Below are positions 1 through 7,844 of a stretch of 41,882 nt of DNA, in pieces. Positions within the stretch are counted from its first letter, which is position 1. Every line of letters begins with the position of its first letter. Position numbers and translations under genes: made by a program. The stretch is from Methylobacter sp. Lineage in GTDB: Bacteria > Pseudomonadota > Gammaproteobacteria > Methylococcales > Methylomonadaceae. The notes below the pieces were generated by a model. The model was not told where the DNA came from and searched no databases. It saw only the letters and a list, made by a program, of their open reading frames with translations. The DNA lies in assembly GCA_030653175.1 (NCBI GenBank), contig JAURZV010000071.1, positions 1-41,882 on the forward strand. Reading direction: 5' to 3'.

Positions 1-209
1 ACAGGTATTAAAAAGCGCGAATAAATTCGCGCCCACGGCATTCAACCATAACTATTTTCGGCTTAACTTAATGGCAGTGACGCGCTGCGTGGGAACCGGG
101 TAAAAAGCAATCTGTTTAATCTGTGGCTGAATAGTTACATATTTTTTAGCATAAAAAATCCAATCTCGTCAATCAATAAGCAGTATGCCTGGCCCGCAAA
201 ATCTTAGAG
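1..209. other. Gene-free edge with a short palindromic repeat
   Basis: No coding sequence is supported here. Positions 15-32 form a palindrome-like repeat with arms gcgcgaat and attcgcgc, followed by cccac. A copy in the opposite orientation lies at 7293-7313. The segment lies downstream of the permease gene, so it may hold its transcript end, but no clear hairpin followed by a T run was seen. Confidence 0.5.
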
Positions 210-2747
210 CTATAGCTCTCTTAAAACCTGGAGCGGCGATTTATTAACCACATTTCTTACGCCCCAGCAGCCCGCCAAGCCCACGAATAAAGCGCCGGTT
301 AGCGGCACAATTCCCCACAAATAAAAATTAGCCCTGTACTCCATATGCATAACGTAAGTGTACAAAGCGTAGAGCATGGCTTCCGAGATGACGACTGCTA
401 ACACACCGGAAATCAGCCCGAGCAGGCTAAACTCGATAATGTGGGTTTTTCTTAAAAACGCGCGATTGGCGCCCAGCGTTCGCATCAATGCACCCTCATG
501 GATACGGCTGTCCAAAGTGGCATAAACAGCGGCGAACAACACTGTAAAACCGGCCATCAGCGCAAAATACAACAGATAATTAATTGCTTCAGTCAATTGG
601 CTCAGTATGGTTTGAAATTGGCGCAGAATTAAATCGACTTCCAGGAGAGTGGTGCTGGGGTATTTTTTTAGCAGTGCGTTTAAAAAATCTTTTTGGCTCT
701 CAGGCAAATAAAAGCTGGTGATAAAAGTGCTGGGAAAAGCATCCAGCGTACCGGGCGAGAAGATCATATAAAAATTCGGCTTCATGGTATCCCACCGAAG
801 TTCGCGAATGCCGGCAACGGTGGCTGTAAACTGCCGGCTGCCGACGGTAAAGGTTAACTGGTCGCCCAGTTTTATTTTCAAGCTGTCGGCCAATTTTTGC
901 TCGACAGAAACCTGCCCGGTTTGTGCATCTTGCCACCAGCTTCCGGCGGTGATTTTATTATCCGCAGGCAGCTCTTTGGTCCAGGTAAGGCTTAATTCGC
1001 GATGCGTGGCGCTTTCGCCCTGGGTGTCCTTGCTGACGATTTGTTGCACCGGCGTATTATTGATGGCTACCAGACGCCCTCTGATGACCGGATAAAACCG
1101 GCTGCCGTTGATTTGTTGCTGTTGCAGGTCTTGTTGAAAGTTTTGTTGCTGATCGGGAAAAATATTCAGCGCGAAATGATTGGGTGCATTTTCGGGCAAC
1201 TGTTTGTGCCAGTCATCGATTAAATCGGTACGCACGGTAAAACTGAGCACCATCGCCACCAGCGTAATGCAAAAAGCCAGTATTTGACCGACGCTGCCCC
1301 GGCTGTTTTTTAACAAGCCCTGCAAGCCGAAACGCCAGGTCAGGCTGATATGAGGCAACAGTCTCCGGCTAAACCGCAGCAAGGCATAAACCAGCGAACC
1401 GAGCAGCAACAATGCGCCCAAACCGACACCGATAATGGCCGCGGTCATTTTAAGATCATCGGTATAGCGCCAGATCAATACGCCGATAATGCCGATTGCC
1501 AAACCGTAAATCAGCCATGCGCTGCCGGGCAAAGGTTCCAGTTCGCGGCGCAATACCCGTAAAGGTGAAACTTTTTTAAGGCGCAATAACGGCGGCAGCG
1601 CGAAACCCAACAAAATAGCCATGCCGATGATAAACCCGAAAAAAACCGCCAACAAACCGGGATCGGCGACCTGCTGAGGCAATAGCGATCTTAATAAATG
1701 GAACAACGCTTCCTGCGCAAACCAGCCCAACAAACAACCTATGGCGCTGGCTAATAAACCCAAAACGACAAACTGACTGCCATAAAGCCAGAGTATTTCG
1801 TTCTGTTTACAGCCCAGACAGCGCAGGATGGCGGTGGCGTTAAAGTGCCGTTCGGTATAACGCCGGGTCGCCATCGCAATCGCCACGCCGGAAATCAAAA
1901 TGACGATAATACTGGATAAGCCCAGATAACGTTCCGCGCGTTCCAGTGCCGAACCCAGCTCCGGTCGGTCTTCATGTATATCCATGATGCGCTGGGACGG
2001 ATTCAACTGCGGTTTTATCCAATGATTGAATTCGGTTAACCCTTTAGTTTCGCCACTGAATTGAAAGAAATAATGCACACGGCTGCCCGGCTGCAAAATG
2101 CCGGTAGCTTGCAAATCGTCCGCATTAATCATCACGCGCGGGGAGAAACTGTAAAAATCGCTGCGTTTGTCGGGTTCGTAAGTAATGATATTGCTGACGG
2201 TCAGTTTTTTTTCTCCGACCTGTAACGCATCGCCCAGGTTAAGTTTAAGCGCCGACAGGATGCGTTTTTCAACCCAGGCGGTTCCGGGTTTTGGGCCGGT
2301 GTGTTGTTCGACAGTTTCAGCCGACGCCGCGCCGGTTCCCGACCGACCTGCGGCATACACACCATCCCTGGCGATATAATCCGAGGTAGTGATTTTTAAA
2401 AACCCGCGCAACGGATAAGCGGAACTGACCGCTTTAATGCCCGCCAGCAAGAGCTCGTCGTGCTCAATCAACACACTGGAAAATTCAACCGTTTGCGCCT
2501 GAGCAAGATTGAGCTGCGTTGCCTTGGACAACCATTCGGCAGGAATCGCAGCCGGGCCTGCGATCACCAAATCGGCCGCCATAAATTCCGCCGCCTGAGT
2601 GGTCATGGTGCGTTGCAGGCGGTCTGCAAACAGCGATATGGCGGTCGAGCTGGTAACTGCAATAATCAAAGCCAGCGTCAGTATGGTTAACTCGCCGGAA
2701 CGGCTGTCGCGCCATAACAGTCGCAATGCCAAATTGAAACGTGTCAT
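210..2747 (-). CDS. ybbP: FtsX-like ABC transporter permease (YbbP-type)
   Basis: This is the membrane component of an ABC system of the MacB/FtsX superfamily, probably acting on a substrate at the outer face of the inner membrane. The 845-residue protein has an N-terminal transmembrane helix, a large periplasmic domain, a cluster of three helices around residues 270-400, a further helix pair, a second periplasmic domain and a last group of three helices. That is the duplicated FtsX layout of E. coli YbbP. I chose the ATG at 2747, which gives the usual MTRFNLALRLLWRDSRSGE start; a GTG four codons upstream is also possible. The partner ATPase lies upstream on the same strand and a TesA-like esterase diverges from it, the arrangement seen around ybbA-ybbP-tesA. 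A 51-bp repeat is inserted in frame at codons 125-141, in the first periplasmic domain. The transported substrate is unknown. Confidence 0.9.
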   Translation of the reverse strand: MTRFNLALRLLWRDSRSGELTILTLALIIAVTSSTAISLFADRLQRTMTTQAAEFMAADLVIAGPAAIPAEWLSKATQLNLAQAQTVEFSSVLIEHDELLLAGIKAVSSAYPLRGFLKITTSDYIARDGVYAAGRSGTGAASAETVEQHTGPKPGTAWVEKRILSALKLNLGDALQVGEKKLTVSNIITYEPDKRSDFYSFSPRVMINADDLQATGILQPGSRVHYFFQFSGETKGLTEFNHWIKPQLNPSQRIMDIHEDRPELGSALERAERYLGLSSIIVILISGVAIAMATRRYTERHFNATAILRCLGCKQNEILWLYGSQFVVLGLLASAIGCLLGWFAQEALFHLLRSLLPQQVADPGLLAVFFGFIIGMAILLGFALPPLLRLKKVSPLRVLRRELEPLPGSAWLIYGLAIGIIGVLIWRYTDDLKMTAAIIGVGLGALLLLGSLVYALLRFSRRLLPHISLTWRFGLQGLLKNSRGSVGQILAFCITLVAMVLSFTVRTDLIDDWHKQLPENAPNHFALNIFPDQQQNFQQDLQQQQINGSRFYPVIRGRLVAINNTPVQQIVSKDTQGESATHRELSLTWTKELPADNKITAGSWWQDAQTGQVSVEQKLADSLKIKLGDQLTFTVGSRQFTATVAGIRELRWDTMKPNFYMIFSPGTLDAFPSTFITSFYLPESQKDFLNALLKKYPSTTLLEVDLILRQFQTILSQLTEAINYLLYFALMAGFTVLFAAVYATLDSRIHEGALMRTLGANRAFLRKTHIIEFSLLGLISGVLAVVISEAMLYALYTYVMHMEYRANFYLWGIVPLTGALFVGLAGCWGVRNVVNKSPLQVLREL
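2325..2375 (-). repeat. 51-bp in-frame protein-invading repeat, copy 1
   Basis: Read on the minus strand, this 51-bp unit starts atcgccagggatggtgtgta. It shares its first 27 bases exactly with the two tandem units at 3622-3723. It occupies exactly 17 codons of the permease gene and encodes IARDGVYAAGRSGTGAA. The other copies lie in the ATPase gene in the opposite orientation relative to translation. Confidence 0.85.
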
Positions 2748-2790
2748 AAGTGTGTCCACAAAATTAATATCAAGTTAGTTATTACTCAAT

Positions 2791-2933
2791 GTCCACGAAA
2801 GGCACGAAAGGCACGAAAAAATGAATAATACGCCTGGGTTTGCTAATCGACTTCGGTTGCTATCCGAAAGCATCAGTCGAACAGGTTGTGCTATAAAAAA
2901 TCCTTTTCGTGTTTTTCGTGTTTTTTCGTGGAC
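2791..2933. repeat. Interspersed element with 30-bp inverted ends (cacgaaa family)
   Basis: The left arm (2791-2820) begins gtccacgaaaggcacgaaag. The right arm (2904-2933) ends ttttttcgtggac and is its inverted copy with only a few gg/aa differences. The element fills most of the gap between the ATPase and permease genes, so a joint transcript would have to pass through it. Related ends occur around 19008 and at 32035-32155. Confidence 0.7.
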
Positions 2934-2961
2934 TATGCTTTTTCATTGGGCGTGAGTAACA

Positions 2962-3750
2962 TCAGCTAGCTACTATGTGCCCTGAATCCAGTTTAATGGT
3001 GCGTTGGCAGCGAGCCGCCAGTACCTGATCATGCGTCACCAAAATTAACGTAGTCTTGTTTTCCAGGTTAAGCTCGAACAGCAAATCGATAATATGCGCA
3101 CCGGTTTTGCTGTCCAGATTGCCGGTCGGCTCGTCGGCAAACAAAATCGCGGGCTTGGTCACAAAGGCTCTGGCCAGGGCCACACGCTGTTGCTCGCCAC
3201 CGGAAAGTTTCTGGGGCGTATGCGATAAACGATGCGACAGGCCGACTCTATCCAATAACGCGGCAGCTGAAGCCTTGGCATTTTTATCGCCGCTTAATTC
3301 CAACGGCAGCATCACGTTTTCCAGCGCGGTCAGTCCTTGCAGCAATTGAAAGGACTGAAATACAAAGCCTATCAGCTCATTGCGCATCGCCGCCCTGCCG
3401 TCTTCGTTCATCGCGGTTAATAATTTTCCATTCAAACTGATAGTCCCGGAAGTCGGCGTGTCCAATCCGGCCAGCAGGCTGATTAAGGTGGATTTGCCTG
3501 AACCGGATTCGCCGACGATCGCAATACTTTCACCGGATTTGATTATCAAATCTATGGATGACAAGATATGCAATATTCCATCGGACGTAGTAACCGATTT
3601 ACTCAGGTTTTCCGTTACTATATCGCCAGGGATGGTGTGTATGCCGCAATCCTGTCGGGAACAGGAGCGGCGATCGCCAGGGATGGTGTGTATGCCGCAA
3701 TCCTGCCGGGAGCGGGTGCGGCGAATATTGTTTAATGATTGAGTTTTCAT
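2962..3750 (-). CDS. ybbA: ABC transporter ATP-binding protein (YbbA-type)
   Basis: This is the ATPase that energises the adjacent FtsX-like permease. From the ATG at 3750 it has 262 residues, against about 228 for E. coli YbbA. Walker A (GESGSGKST) is near residue 80, the signature LSGGEQQRV near 182, Walker B with ILFADEPT near 203, and the H-loop in LILVTHD. The excess length is explained by two tandem 17-residue units at codons 10-43, each ending RQDCGIHTIPGD and encoded by the 51-bp repeat. No ATG, GTG or TTG in frame between the repeats and the first beta strand would give a plausible shorter protein, so the repeat peptide is probably translated. A start 22 codons further upstream is possible but would overlap the divergent esterase gene. 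Confidence 0.9.
   Translation of the reverse strand: MKTQSLNNIRRTRSRQDCGIHTIPGDRRSCSRQDCGIHTIPGDIVTENLSKSVTTSDGILHILSSIDLIIKSGESIAIVGESGSGKSTLISLLAGLDTPTSGTISLNGKLLTAMNEDGRAAMRNELIGFVFQSFQLLQGLTALENVMLPLELSGDKNAKASAAALLDRVGLSHRLSHTPQKLSGGEQQRVALARAFVTKPAILFADEPTGNLDSKTGAHIIDLLFELNLENKTTLILVTHDQVLAARCQRTIKLDSGHIVAS
3622..3723 (+). repeat. Two tandem 51-bp protein-invading repeat units
   Basis: Units 3622-3672 and 3673-3723 differ at about four positions and both start atcgccagggatggtgtgta. They lie at the 5' end of the ATPase gene, antisense to the reading of copy 1 in the permease gene, and are open in that frame too. Being multiples of three and frame-aligned, they lengthen the protein without disrupting it. 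They end 28 bp before the divergent esterase start, so they also sit in its promoter region. Confidence 0.88.
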
Positions 3751-3751
3751 A

Positions 3752-4354
3752 ATGACCAGATTCTTATTTGCCGTGATTGTTTCGTTAATGTCGATGACCG
3801 CTACGGCCAAATCCATTGTTGTATTGGGAGATAGTATCAGTGCCGGTTACGGAATTGAAGTTTCGCAAGGCTGGGTGACGTTATTGCAGAAAAAACTGAA
3901 TGAAAAAGGCAAGAGCCATATCATCCACAATGAAAGCGTCAGCGGCGATACTACGGCCGGCGGTTTGGCGCGCATAGACCGGGCCTTGACCTTGCACAAA
4001 CCCGATGTAGTCATCATTGAGCTGGGCGCTAATGACGGCTTGCGCGGCTTGCCGCCGGCTTTGATAAAAAGCAATCTTGCCGAAATTGCCCATCGTGCGA
4101 AGCTTGCCGGTGCAAAGGTATTGTTGCTGAGCATGAAAATTCCGCCCAATTACGGTAAGCGCTACATCGATCTTTTTTATAATATTTACCCGCAGTTAGC
4201 TACGGAGCTGGGCGTTCCGTATGTGCCTTTTATCATGGAAGATGTCGCACTGGACAAGGATATGATGCAAGCGGACCGCGTGCATCCCAATTCCAAAGGA
4301 CAGCCGGTCATTGCAGATAAAGTATGGCCGCAGTTGCTGCCGCTATTAAAATAA
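3752..4354 (+). CDS. tesA: TesA-like SGNH esterase/lysophospholipase, exported
   Basis: This is a hydrolase of the SGNH/GDSL family that cleaves esters or thioesters (arylesterase, lysophospholipase or acyl-CoA thioesterase activity), probably in the periplasm. The 200-residue protein starts with a signal peptide cleaved after about residue 19 (MTATAKS). Block I is LGDSISAGYG with the nucleophile at Ser28. The oxyanion Asn is in ELGANDG near residue 91, and the catalytic Asp175 and His178 are in DRVHPN. Length and motifs match TesA. Its ATG lies one base beyond the start codon of the divergent ATPase gene, so each gene's promoter must lie within the other's coding region. Confidence 0.92.
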   Translation: MTRFLFAVIVSLMSMTATAKSIVVLGDSISAGYGIEVSQGWVTLLQKKLNEKGKSHIIHNESVSGDTTAGGLARIDRALTLHKPDVVIIELGANDGLRGLPPALIKSNLAEIAHRAKLAGAKVLLLSMKIPPNYGKRYIDLFYNIYPQLATELGVPYVPFIMEDVALDKDMMQADRVHPNSKGQPVIADKVWPQLLPLLK

Positions 4355-4395
4355 CGCTTGATTATCAAGATGCTTCAACAAAAAGAGAACGATAG

Positions 4396-4824
4396 ATGAA
4401 ATCACTAACACTTGAAAAAGCTAACCTCATTATTAATACCGCAACCAACAAGGCCCGTAAATTAAACATGGAGCCGATTACCGTGGTAGTTTTGGATGCG
4501 GCGGGTCATTTAAAAGCCATGCAACGGGAAGACGGCGCAACGATGATCAGGGAGCAGATTGCCACCGCAAAAGCCTGGGGTGCGGTCAGTATGGGCATAT
4601 CATCCCGCAGCCTGGCCGGCGTGGCGGAAAAGAGGCCCGACTTTATGAATGCCCTGTTAAATATGGCAGATGGAAAAATAATGCCGGTTCCGGGCGGCGT
4701 TCTAATTCGCGATACCAAAAACAATCTGATCGGCGCAGTCGGCATCAGCGGCGATATTTCCGACCAGGACGAGCGTTGCGCGATTGCGGGCATTGAGGCA
4801 GTGGGCTTTATTGCGGGGGTTTGA
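4396..4824 (+). CDS. GlcG/HbpS-like (DUF336) protein
   Basis: The 142-residue protein has the GlcG/HbpS fold signature: an N-terminal helix, VVVLDAAGHLKAMQREDG, a middle helix, then GGVLIRD and GAVGISGD before a last helix with DERCAIAGI. Some family members bind heme or cobalamin; others are accessory proteins of small-molecule oxidation pathways. The sequence alone does not show which applies here. It follows the esterase gene by about 40 bp on the same strand with AGAG-like spacing before the ATG, so co-transcription is possible. No signal peptide is seen, which suggests a cytoplasmic protein. Confidence 0.85.
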   Translation: MKSLTLEKANLIINTATNKARKLNMEPITVVVLDAAGHLKAMQREDGATMIREQIATAKAWGAVSMGISSRSLAGVAEKRPDFMNALLNMADGKIMPVPGGVLIRDTKNNLIGAVGISGDISDQDERCAIAGIEAVGFIAGV

Positions 4825-4874
4825 GATTAGGTAGACCACCTGAATATTCTCAAACCTCCCTTTGATGTCATTTT

Positions 4875-4897
4875 TTGACTTTAGATGTAATATATTA
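4875..4897 (+). promoter_or_regulatory. Candidate promoter/operator of the first HicBA locus
   Basis: A TTGACT hexamer at 4875-4880 is followed by the AT-rich palindrome taatatatta (4888-4897), about 23 bp before the strong ribosome-binding site AAGGAG of hicB. TA loci are usually autoregulated at such palindromes. The -10 spacing is not ideal, so this is tentative. Confidence 0.35.
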
Positions 4898-4920
4898 TCG
4901 GATCAACACAAGGAGCTATT

Positions 4921-5142
4921 ATGTTATTCAATGCCATCATCGAAAAAGACGAATTCGGGTATTTTGCTCAGATACCTGAATTAAAAGGCTGCGTCACCCA
5001 AGGCAAGACTTATGAAGAAGCGCTTTTTAATATCAAAGAGGCGGCTGAACTTTACCTCGAAAGCCTTAAAGTCGAAGAGCTGAAAGCGTTTCAAAATCGC
5101 ACATTTTCTATTACCCCTATTGAAATCGCGCTGAATGCCTGA
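4921..5142 (+). CDS. hicB: HicB-type antitoxin
   Basis: This 73-residue protein has the HicB partial-RNase-H fold signature: FNAIIEKDEFGYFAQIPEL, then GCVTQGKTYEEALFNIKEAA. HicB antitoxins bind and neutralise the HicA mRNA interferase and often repress their own operon. No C-terminal DNA-binding domain is evident, as in the short HicB subfamily. The start follows AAGGAG by six bases. The last 8 bp overlap the hicA gene, giving the antitoxin-first order and translational coupling. Confidence 0.9.
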   Translation: MLFNAIIEKDEFGYFAQIPELKGCVTQGKTYEEALFNIKEAAELYLESLKVEELKAFQNRTFSITPIEIALNA

Positions 5143-5368
5143 ATATCCTAAACTTACCGCAAAATCTGCTGAAAGGCTCCTTTTGCAAAATGGTTTTACG
5201 CTTGAAAGGCAAAAGGGAAGTCATCGAATCTATATCAAAAACATCTATCGGATGGTCGTACCGCATCATCCTGGAGAGATACTGCATCCTAAAATTATCA
5301 AGCAACTTTTCGAAGTAATTGATGAAGCTGAGCTAGTGCGTCGTTCGAAAGAACATCCGCACTTCTGA
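5135..5368 (+). CDS. hicA: HicA/YcfA-type toxin (mRNA interferase)
   Basis: This 77-residue HicA-family protein has a double-stranded-RNA-binding-like fold. It keeps the family core: LLLQNGFTLERQKGSHRIY with the catalytic His in GSHR, then VVPHHPGEILHPKIIKQL. HicA toxins cleave mRNA and tmRNA and are held by HicB. The gene overlaps hicB by 8 bp and looks intact, so this locus is probably functional. Confidence 0.9.
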   Translation: MPEYPKLTAKSAERLLLQNGFTLERQKGSHRIYIKNIYRMVVPHHPGEILHPKIIKQLFEVIDEAELVRRSKEHPHF

Positions 5369-5393
5369 AGCCAAATAAACCAACGGAAAAACT

Positions 5394-6131
5394 ATGTGCT
5401 GGAGTGGGGAAGCGTCAACCGTATTAGCGACCATCGGATTATCGAGTACCGCTTATTTTTATTATAAAAAAGAACCGGCTCCGCTTTGTTATGCCTTGGG
5501 CTTCTTTTCGTTGATGGAAGCCTTGCAGGCCTATACCTATACGGTGATTGACGATTGTGCCAATCCCGGCAATCAGGTGGCAACCTTGCTGGGCTATATC
5601 CATATCGCTTTCCAGCCGTTTTTTGTCAACGCGGTGTCGATGTATTTTATCCCCGAAAAAGTTAGGGACAAGATTTCCGCATCGGTTTATTTTATCTGTC
5701 TGGTGACGACGGTCTGCTTGCTGATACGCCTGTATCCGTTCGAATGGGCGCCGTTCTGTTACGAAGTTAAAACCCGGTTTATCCTGTATGCCGAGTCGTT
5801 CAATGTACCGTTTTGCGGCAGGCGGATCTGCTCTACGTCCGGCGACTGGCATATCGCTTGGGAAATCCCGGCGACGGCAAACTTGGTGCTGTTCAATATG
5901 TACGTTGTCGCGGCATTTATCATGCCTATTTTCTACGGCTCCTGGAAAATGACGACCTACCACATTATTACCGGGCCATTGCTGGCTTGGCTGACCACCA
6001 CTAATCCCAACGAATGGGCGGCGGTTTGGTGCTTGTATTCAATAGGCTTGTTGCTGTTGCTGGTCAAAACACCAATACGCAATTATTTGCATGTGCGCAG
6101 CTGGTTTTGGTGGAAATATCTGAAAGTCTGA
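5394..6131 (+). CDS. DUF5765-like multi-spanning membrane protein
   Basis: This 245-residue protein is almost entirely hydrophobic, with about seven predicted helices. It begins MCWSGEASTVLATIG, the N-terminal CWS signature of DUF5765. It has several Cys residues (for example near positions 2, 54, 122 and 140) and many Trp residues near the C-terminus, ending VRSWFWWKYLKV. No catalytic motif is visible and its function is unknown. It starts 25 bp after hicA, but the association may be chance. A repeat element follows directly downstream. Confidence 0.75.
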   Translation: MCWSGEASTVLATIGLSSTAYFYYKKEPAPLCYALGFFSLMEALQAYTYTVIDDCANPGNQVATLLGYIHIAFQPFFVNAVSMYFIPEKVRDKISASVYFICLVTTVCLLIRLYPFEWAPFCYEVKTRFILYAESFNVPFCGRRICSTSGDWHIAWEIPATANLVLFNMYVVAAFIMPIFYGSWKMTTYHIITGPLLAWLTTTNPNEWAAVWCLYSIGLLLLLVKTPIRNYLHVRSWFWWKYLKV

Positions 6132-6150
6132 AAAAAACCATATCCGATGA

Positions 6151-6275
6151 TGTGCAGGCCGGAATAAGCCGGTTCGAGCATCAGCGAGAACTGGTGTTTC
6201 CGGCCTGCACCCCCGGATTTGCCGGAAACGCCACCTCGCGCTACGCGCTTGGATGGCCTTATTCCGGCCTACACA
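6151..6275. repeat. Inverted-repeat element (GTAGGCCGGAATAAG family)
   Basis: The left arm, tgtgcaggccggaataagcc (6151-6170), is mirrored by ggccttattccggcctacac (6255-6274). The arms enclose a stretch that itself contains gccggaaac and ctacgcgcttgg. This resembles REP-like interspersed elements of Proteobacteria. The right arm overlaps the 3' end of the methyltransferase gene and supplies its stop codon. Confidence 0.75.
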
Positions 6276-7020
6276 ATCGGTAGCAAAAAAGCTTAGTCCT
6301 GCGTCGGTCTGCAATATCTACTATCGATTCCGGCGGCCAATCCGGTATCGGAAAAGATGAAGAGATAAACAAGCTGCCGGGACGCATTTCACGCCTGACT
6401 TTCTCGCCCAACTCCGCCATGACTGCCGGAGAAAGAAACGCAAACACCACCTCATAACGGGAGAGATTGCAACCCCATAAGCTGGCGCGTTTTGCGGTCG
6501 CATTCGGCAGTTTGCGGCAGCGCCAAGCGGTAATGAGCCACGGTAGCGGCGCGCGTTCCCATGCATCGACCTTGAGAGCTGGATGCTGCGCCAGCGGTAC
6601 TGCCACTGAGCCGATTCCCGCACCAAGATCGGCAAACCCATTGGCATTTTCCCGTTCAACAATTGCCGTTACCGCATCCGCTACGGAAGTAGAGGACAAG
6701 AACAGCGGTACATCGCCCTTGATCGTACCCCAGAACACCAGCGCCAGCAGCAGCACGATCAACAGATACGACCAGGAAGGCAACTGCAAGGTGAGCATGG
6801 CGATTGCCGTAGGCAGAAACAGTAAATGAATCGGAGCCCACCAGTACGGCTGGCGAAATGCGCCTGACCACAAGGCGGCAGCAACGCCTTGTACCAGCGC
6901 CAAACGCCATGCGCCGTAAAACAGCGCAGGCGACATCCAGGCAAGGGCGATTGTAAGCGCCAGACCCAGCGCCTGTGCGGCAAGCGCTTTGAATAATGTC
7001 ATTAGCCGAAGCTCAAGCAC
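6259..7020 (-). CDS. Membrane-anchored class I SAM-dependent methyltransferase-like protein
   Basis: The 253-residue protein joins three or four N-terminal transmembrane helices (residues about 10-110) to a Rossmann methyltransferase-like domain. Motif I is FADLGAGIGSVAVPLAQ near residue 130, followed by an acidic motif II (KVDAWERAP) and VVFAFLSP in the motif IV position. It may modify a membrane-associated substrate; the substrate is unknown. The last residues CRPE and the TAA stop are encoded by the repeat element at 6151-6275, so the original C-terminus may have been replaced. It is the last gene of a minus-strand run, 9 bp after the SemiSWEET gene. Confidence 0.75.
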   Translation of the reverse strand: MLELRLMTLFKALAAQALGLALTIALAWMSPALFYGAWRLALVQGVAAALWSGAFRQPYWWAPIHLLFLPTAIAMLTLQLPSWSYLLIVLLLALVFWGTIKGDVPLFLSSTSVADAVTAIVERENANGFADLGAGIGSVAVPLAQHPALKVDAWERAPLPWLITAWRCRKLPNATAKRASLWGCNLSRYEVVFAFLSPAVMAELGEKVRREMRPGSLFISSSFPIPDWPPESIVDIADRRRTKLFCYRLCRPE

Positions 7021-7029
7021 AGTAATACG

Positions 7030-7290
7030 CTATCTTTTTTCAAAAACGATTTTCATCGCTGCAATAACGCTCGAGAACACTATCATTATTGTATTGGCAA
7101 CGATCAGCGGTACATCGCCTTTGAGGATGCCATAAAGCAACCATAGCGCGAGGGCAATTGTCAGTATAACGTAGGTTGACAGCGATATTCCGCTTACGTC
7201 ACGTGTCTTCCATGTGCGCCATATCTGCGGCATGAATGAAGACGTGGAGAAGCCTGTGGCTATCAAACCTAAAATATCCAATTCGCTCAT
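7030..7290 (-). CDS. SemiSWEET-family small sugar transporter
   Basis: This 86-residue protein has three helices and the PQ-loop motif in STSSFMPQIWRTWKTRDVSG, typical of SemiSWEET proteins. Those dimerise to move sugars across the inner membrane; the substrate here cannot be read from the sequence. I chose the ATG at 7290 (MSELDILG) because it matches the family length. The longer open frame upstream would overlap the preceding gene. The bases just before this ATG belong to a repeat (gtgggcgcgaattt family), so no normal ribosome-binding site is seen. Confidence 0.88.
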   Translation of the reverse strand: MSELDILGLIATGFSTSSFMPQIWRTWKTRDVSGISLSTYVILTIALALWLLYGILKGDVPLIVANTIMIVFSSVIAAMKIVFEKR

Positions 7291-7292
7291 GT

Positions 7293-7313
7293 GTGGGCGC
7301 GAATTTATTCGCG
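7293..7313 (-). repeat. Copy of the gcgcgaat/attcgcgc repeat before the SemiSWEET start
   Basis: Reads gtgggcgcgaatttattcgc on the plus strand and is the inverted copy of the sequence near 14-36. It lies two bases upstream of the SemiSWEET start codon, where a ribosome-binding site would be expected. Confidence 0.7.
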
Positions 7314-7324
7314 TTGCCGCCGCG

Positions 7325-7621
7325 TTAAATCTTCGGAGAACTGGGTTTGGACGCGGGAACCTCAGGTACTGGAACCGGCGCGGAAGACGGATCAAGGATT
7401 TTGGATACAGTTTCTTTAGAAGCCTTTTCCTCTAAAGCTCTTTGCCGGTTACCTTCGCCATAAAGCGTAGCGGAAATCATAAACAAGACAGTCGATATAA
7501 TCAGAATTAAAAATCTGTCCGGTTTTTTCAAAAAAAATAAAGGCCATTTCGGCTTAATCATTCCGACAATAAAAAAAAGCAGGGCCCAGATCCCTGTGTG
7601 AAAGGCGGCGGTTATCAGCAT
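7325..7621 (-). CDS. Small hypothetical membrane protein
   Basis: This 98-residue protein has two predicted transmembrane segments (residues about 5-22 and 37-55), a charged stretch and a proline-rich tail (PVPVPEVPASKPSSP). I do not recognise the family. It is the first gene of the minus-strand run that continues with the SemiSWEET and methyltransferase genes, about 34 bp before the SemiSWEET start. The hydrophobic pattern and position support a real gene; nothing indicates a function. Confidence 0.6.
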   Translation of the reverse strand: MLITAAFHTGIWALLFFIVGMIKPKWPLFFLKKPDRFLILIISTVLFMISATLYGEGNRQRALEEKASKETVSKILDPSSAPVPVPEVPASKPSSPKI

Positions 7622-7780
7622 TATAATTACTCGTTAACTTACATTTAGATAGATTTATATTATTATTAGTTGGGCGGCCGTTTGCAACACGCACGATGTT
7701 ATTTTAACGGTTTTACTTTAATTGTTAGCATTGCTTTTTTAAGTCGGCTAACAAAACAGGCTTTATAAGCGGTTGAAGGT

Positions 7781-7822
7781 TGACACATCCCGTGTCAAAA
7801 AACTCTCATCTATAGAGTTTTT
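7781..7822 (+). promoter_or_regulatory. Two consecutive hairpins in the qmcA-like leader
   Basis: Hairpin one is tgacac-atccc-gtgtca (7781-7797). Hairpin two has a 9-bp stem aaaaactct/agagttttt (7798-7822) followed by more T-rich sequence. They sit just before the AGGAGG ribosome-binding site at about 7836-7841. They could act as an upstream terminator or a transcript stabiliser. Confidence 0.45.
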
Positions 7823-7844
7823 GTATAAAAAATCAGGAGGTTCT

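Noticed and set aside
7291-7395. Longer N-terminus for the SemiSWEET gene
   Set aside because: It would overlap the upstream small membrane-protein gene and run through a repeat, and family proteins start at MSEL-like positions.
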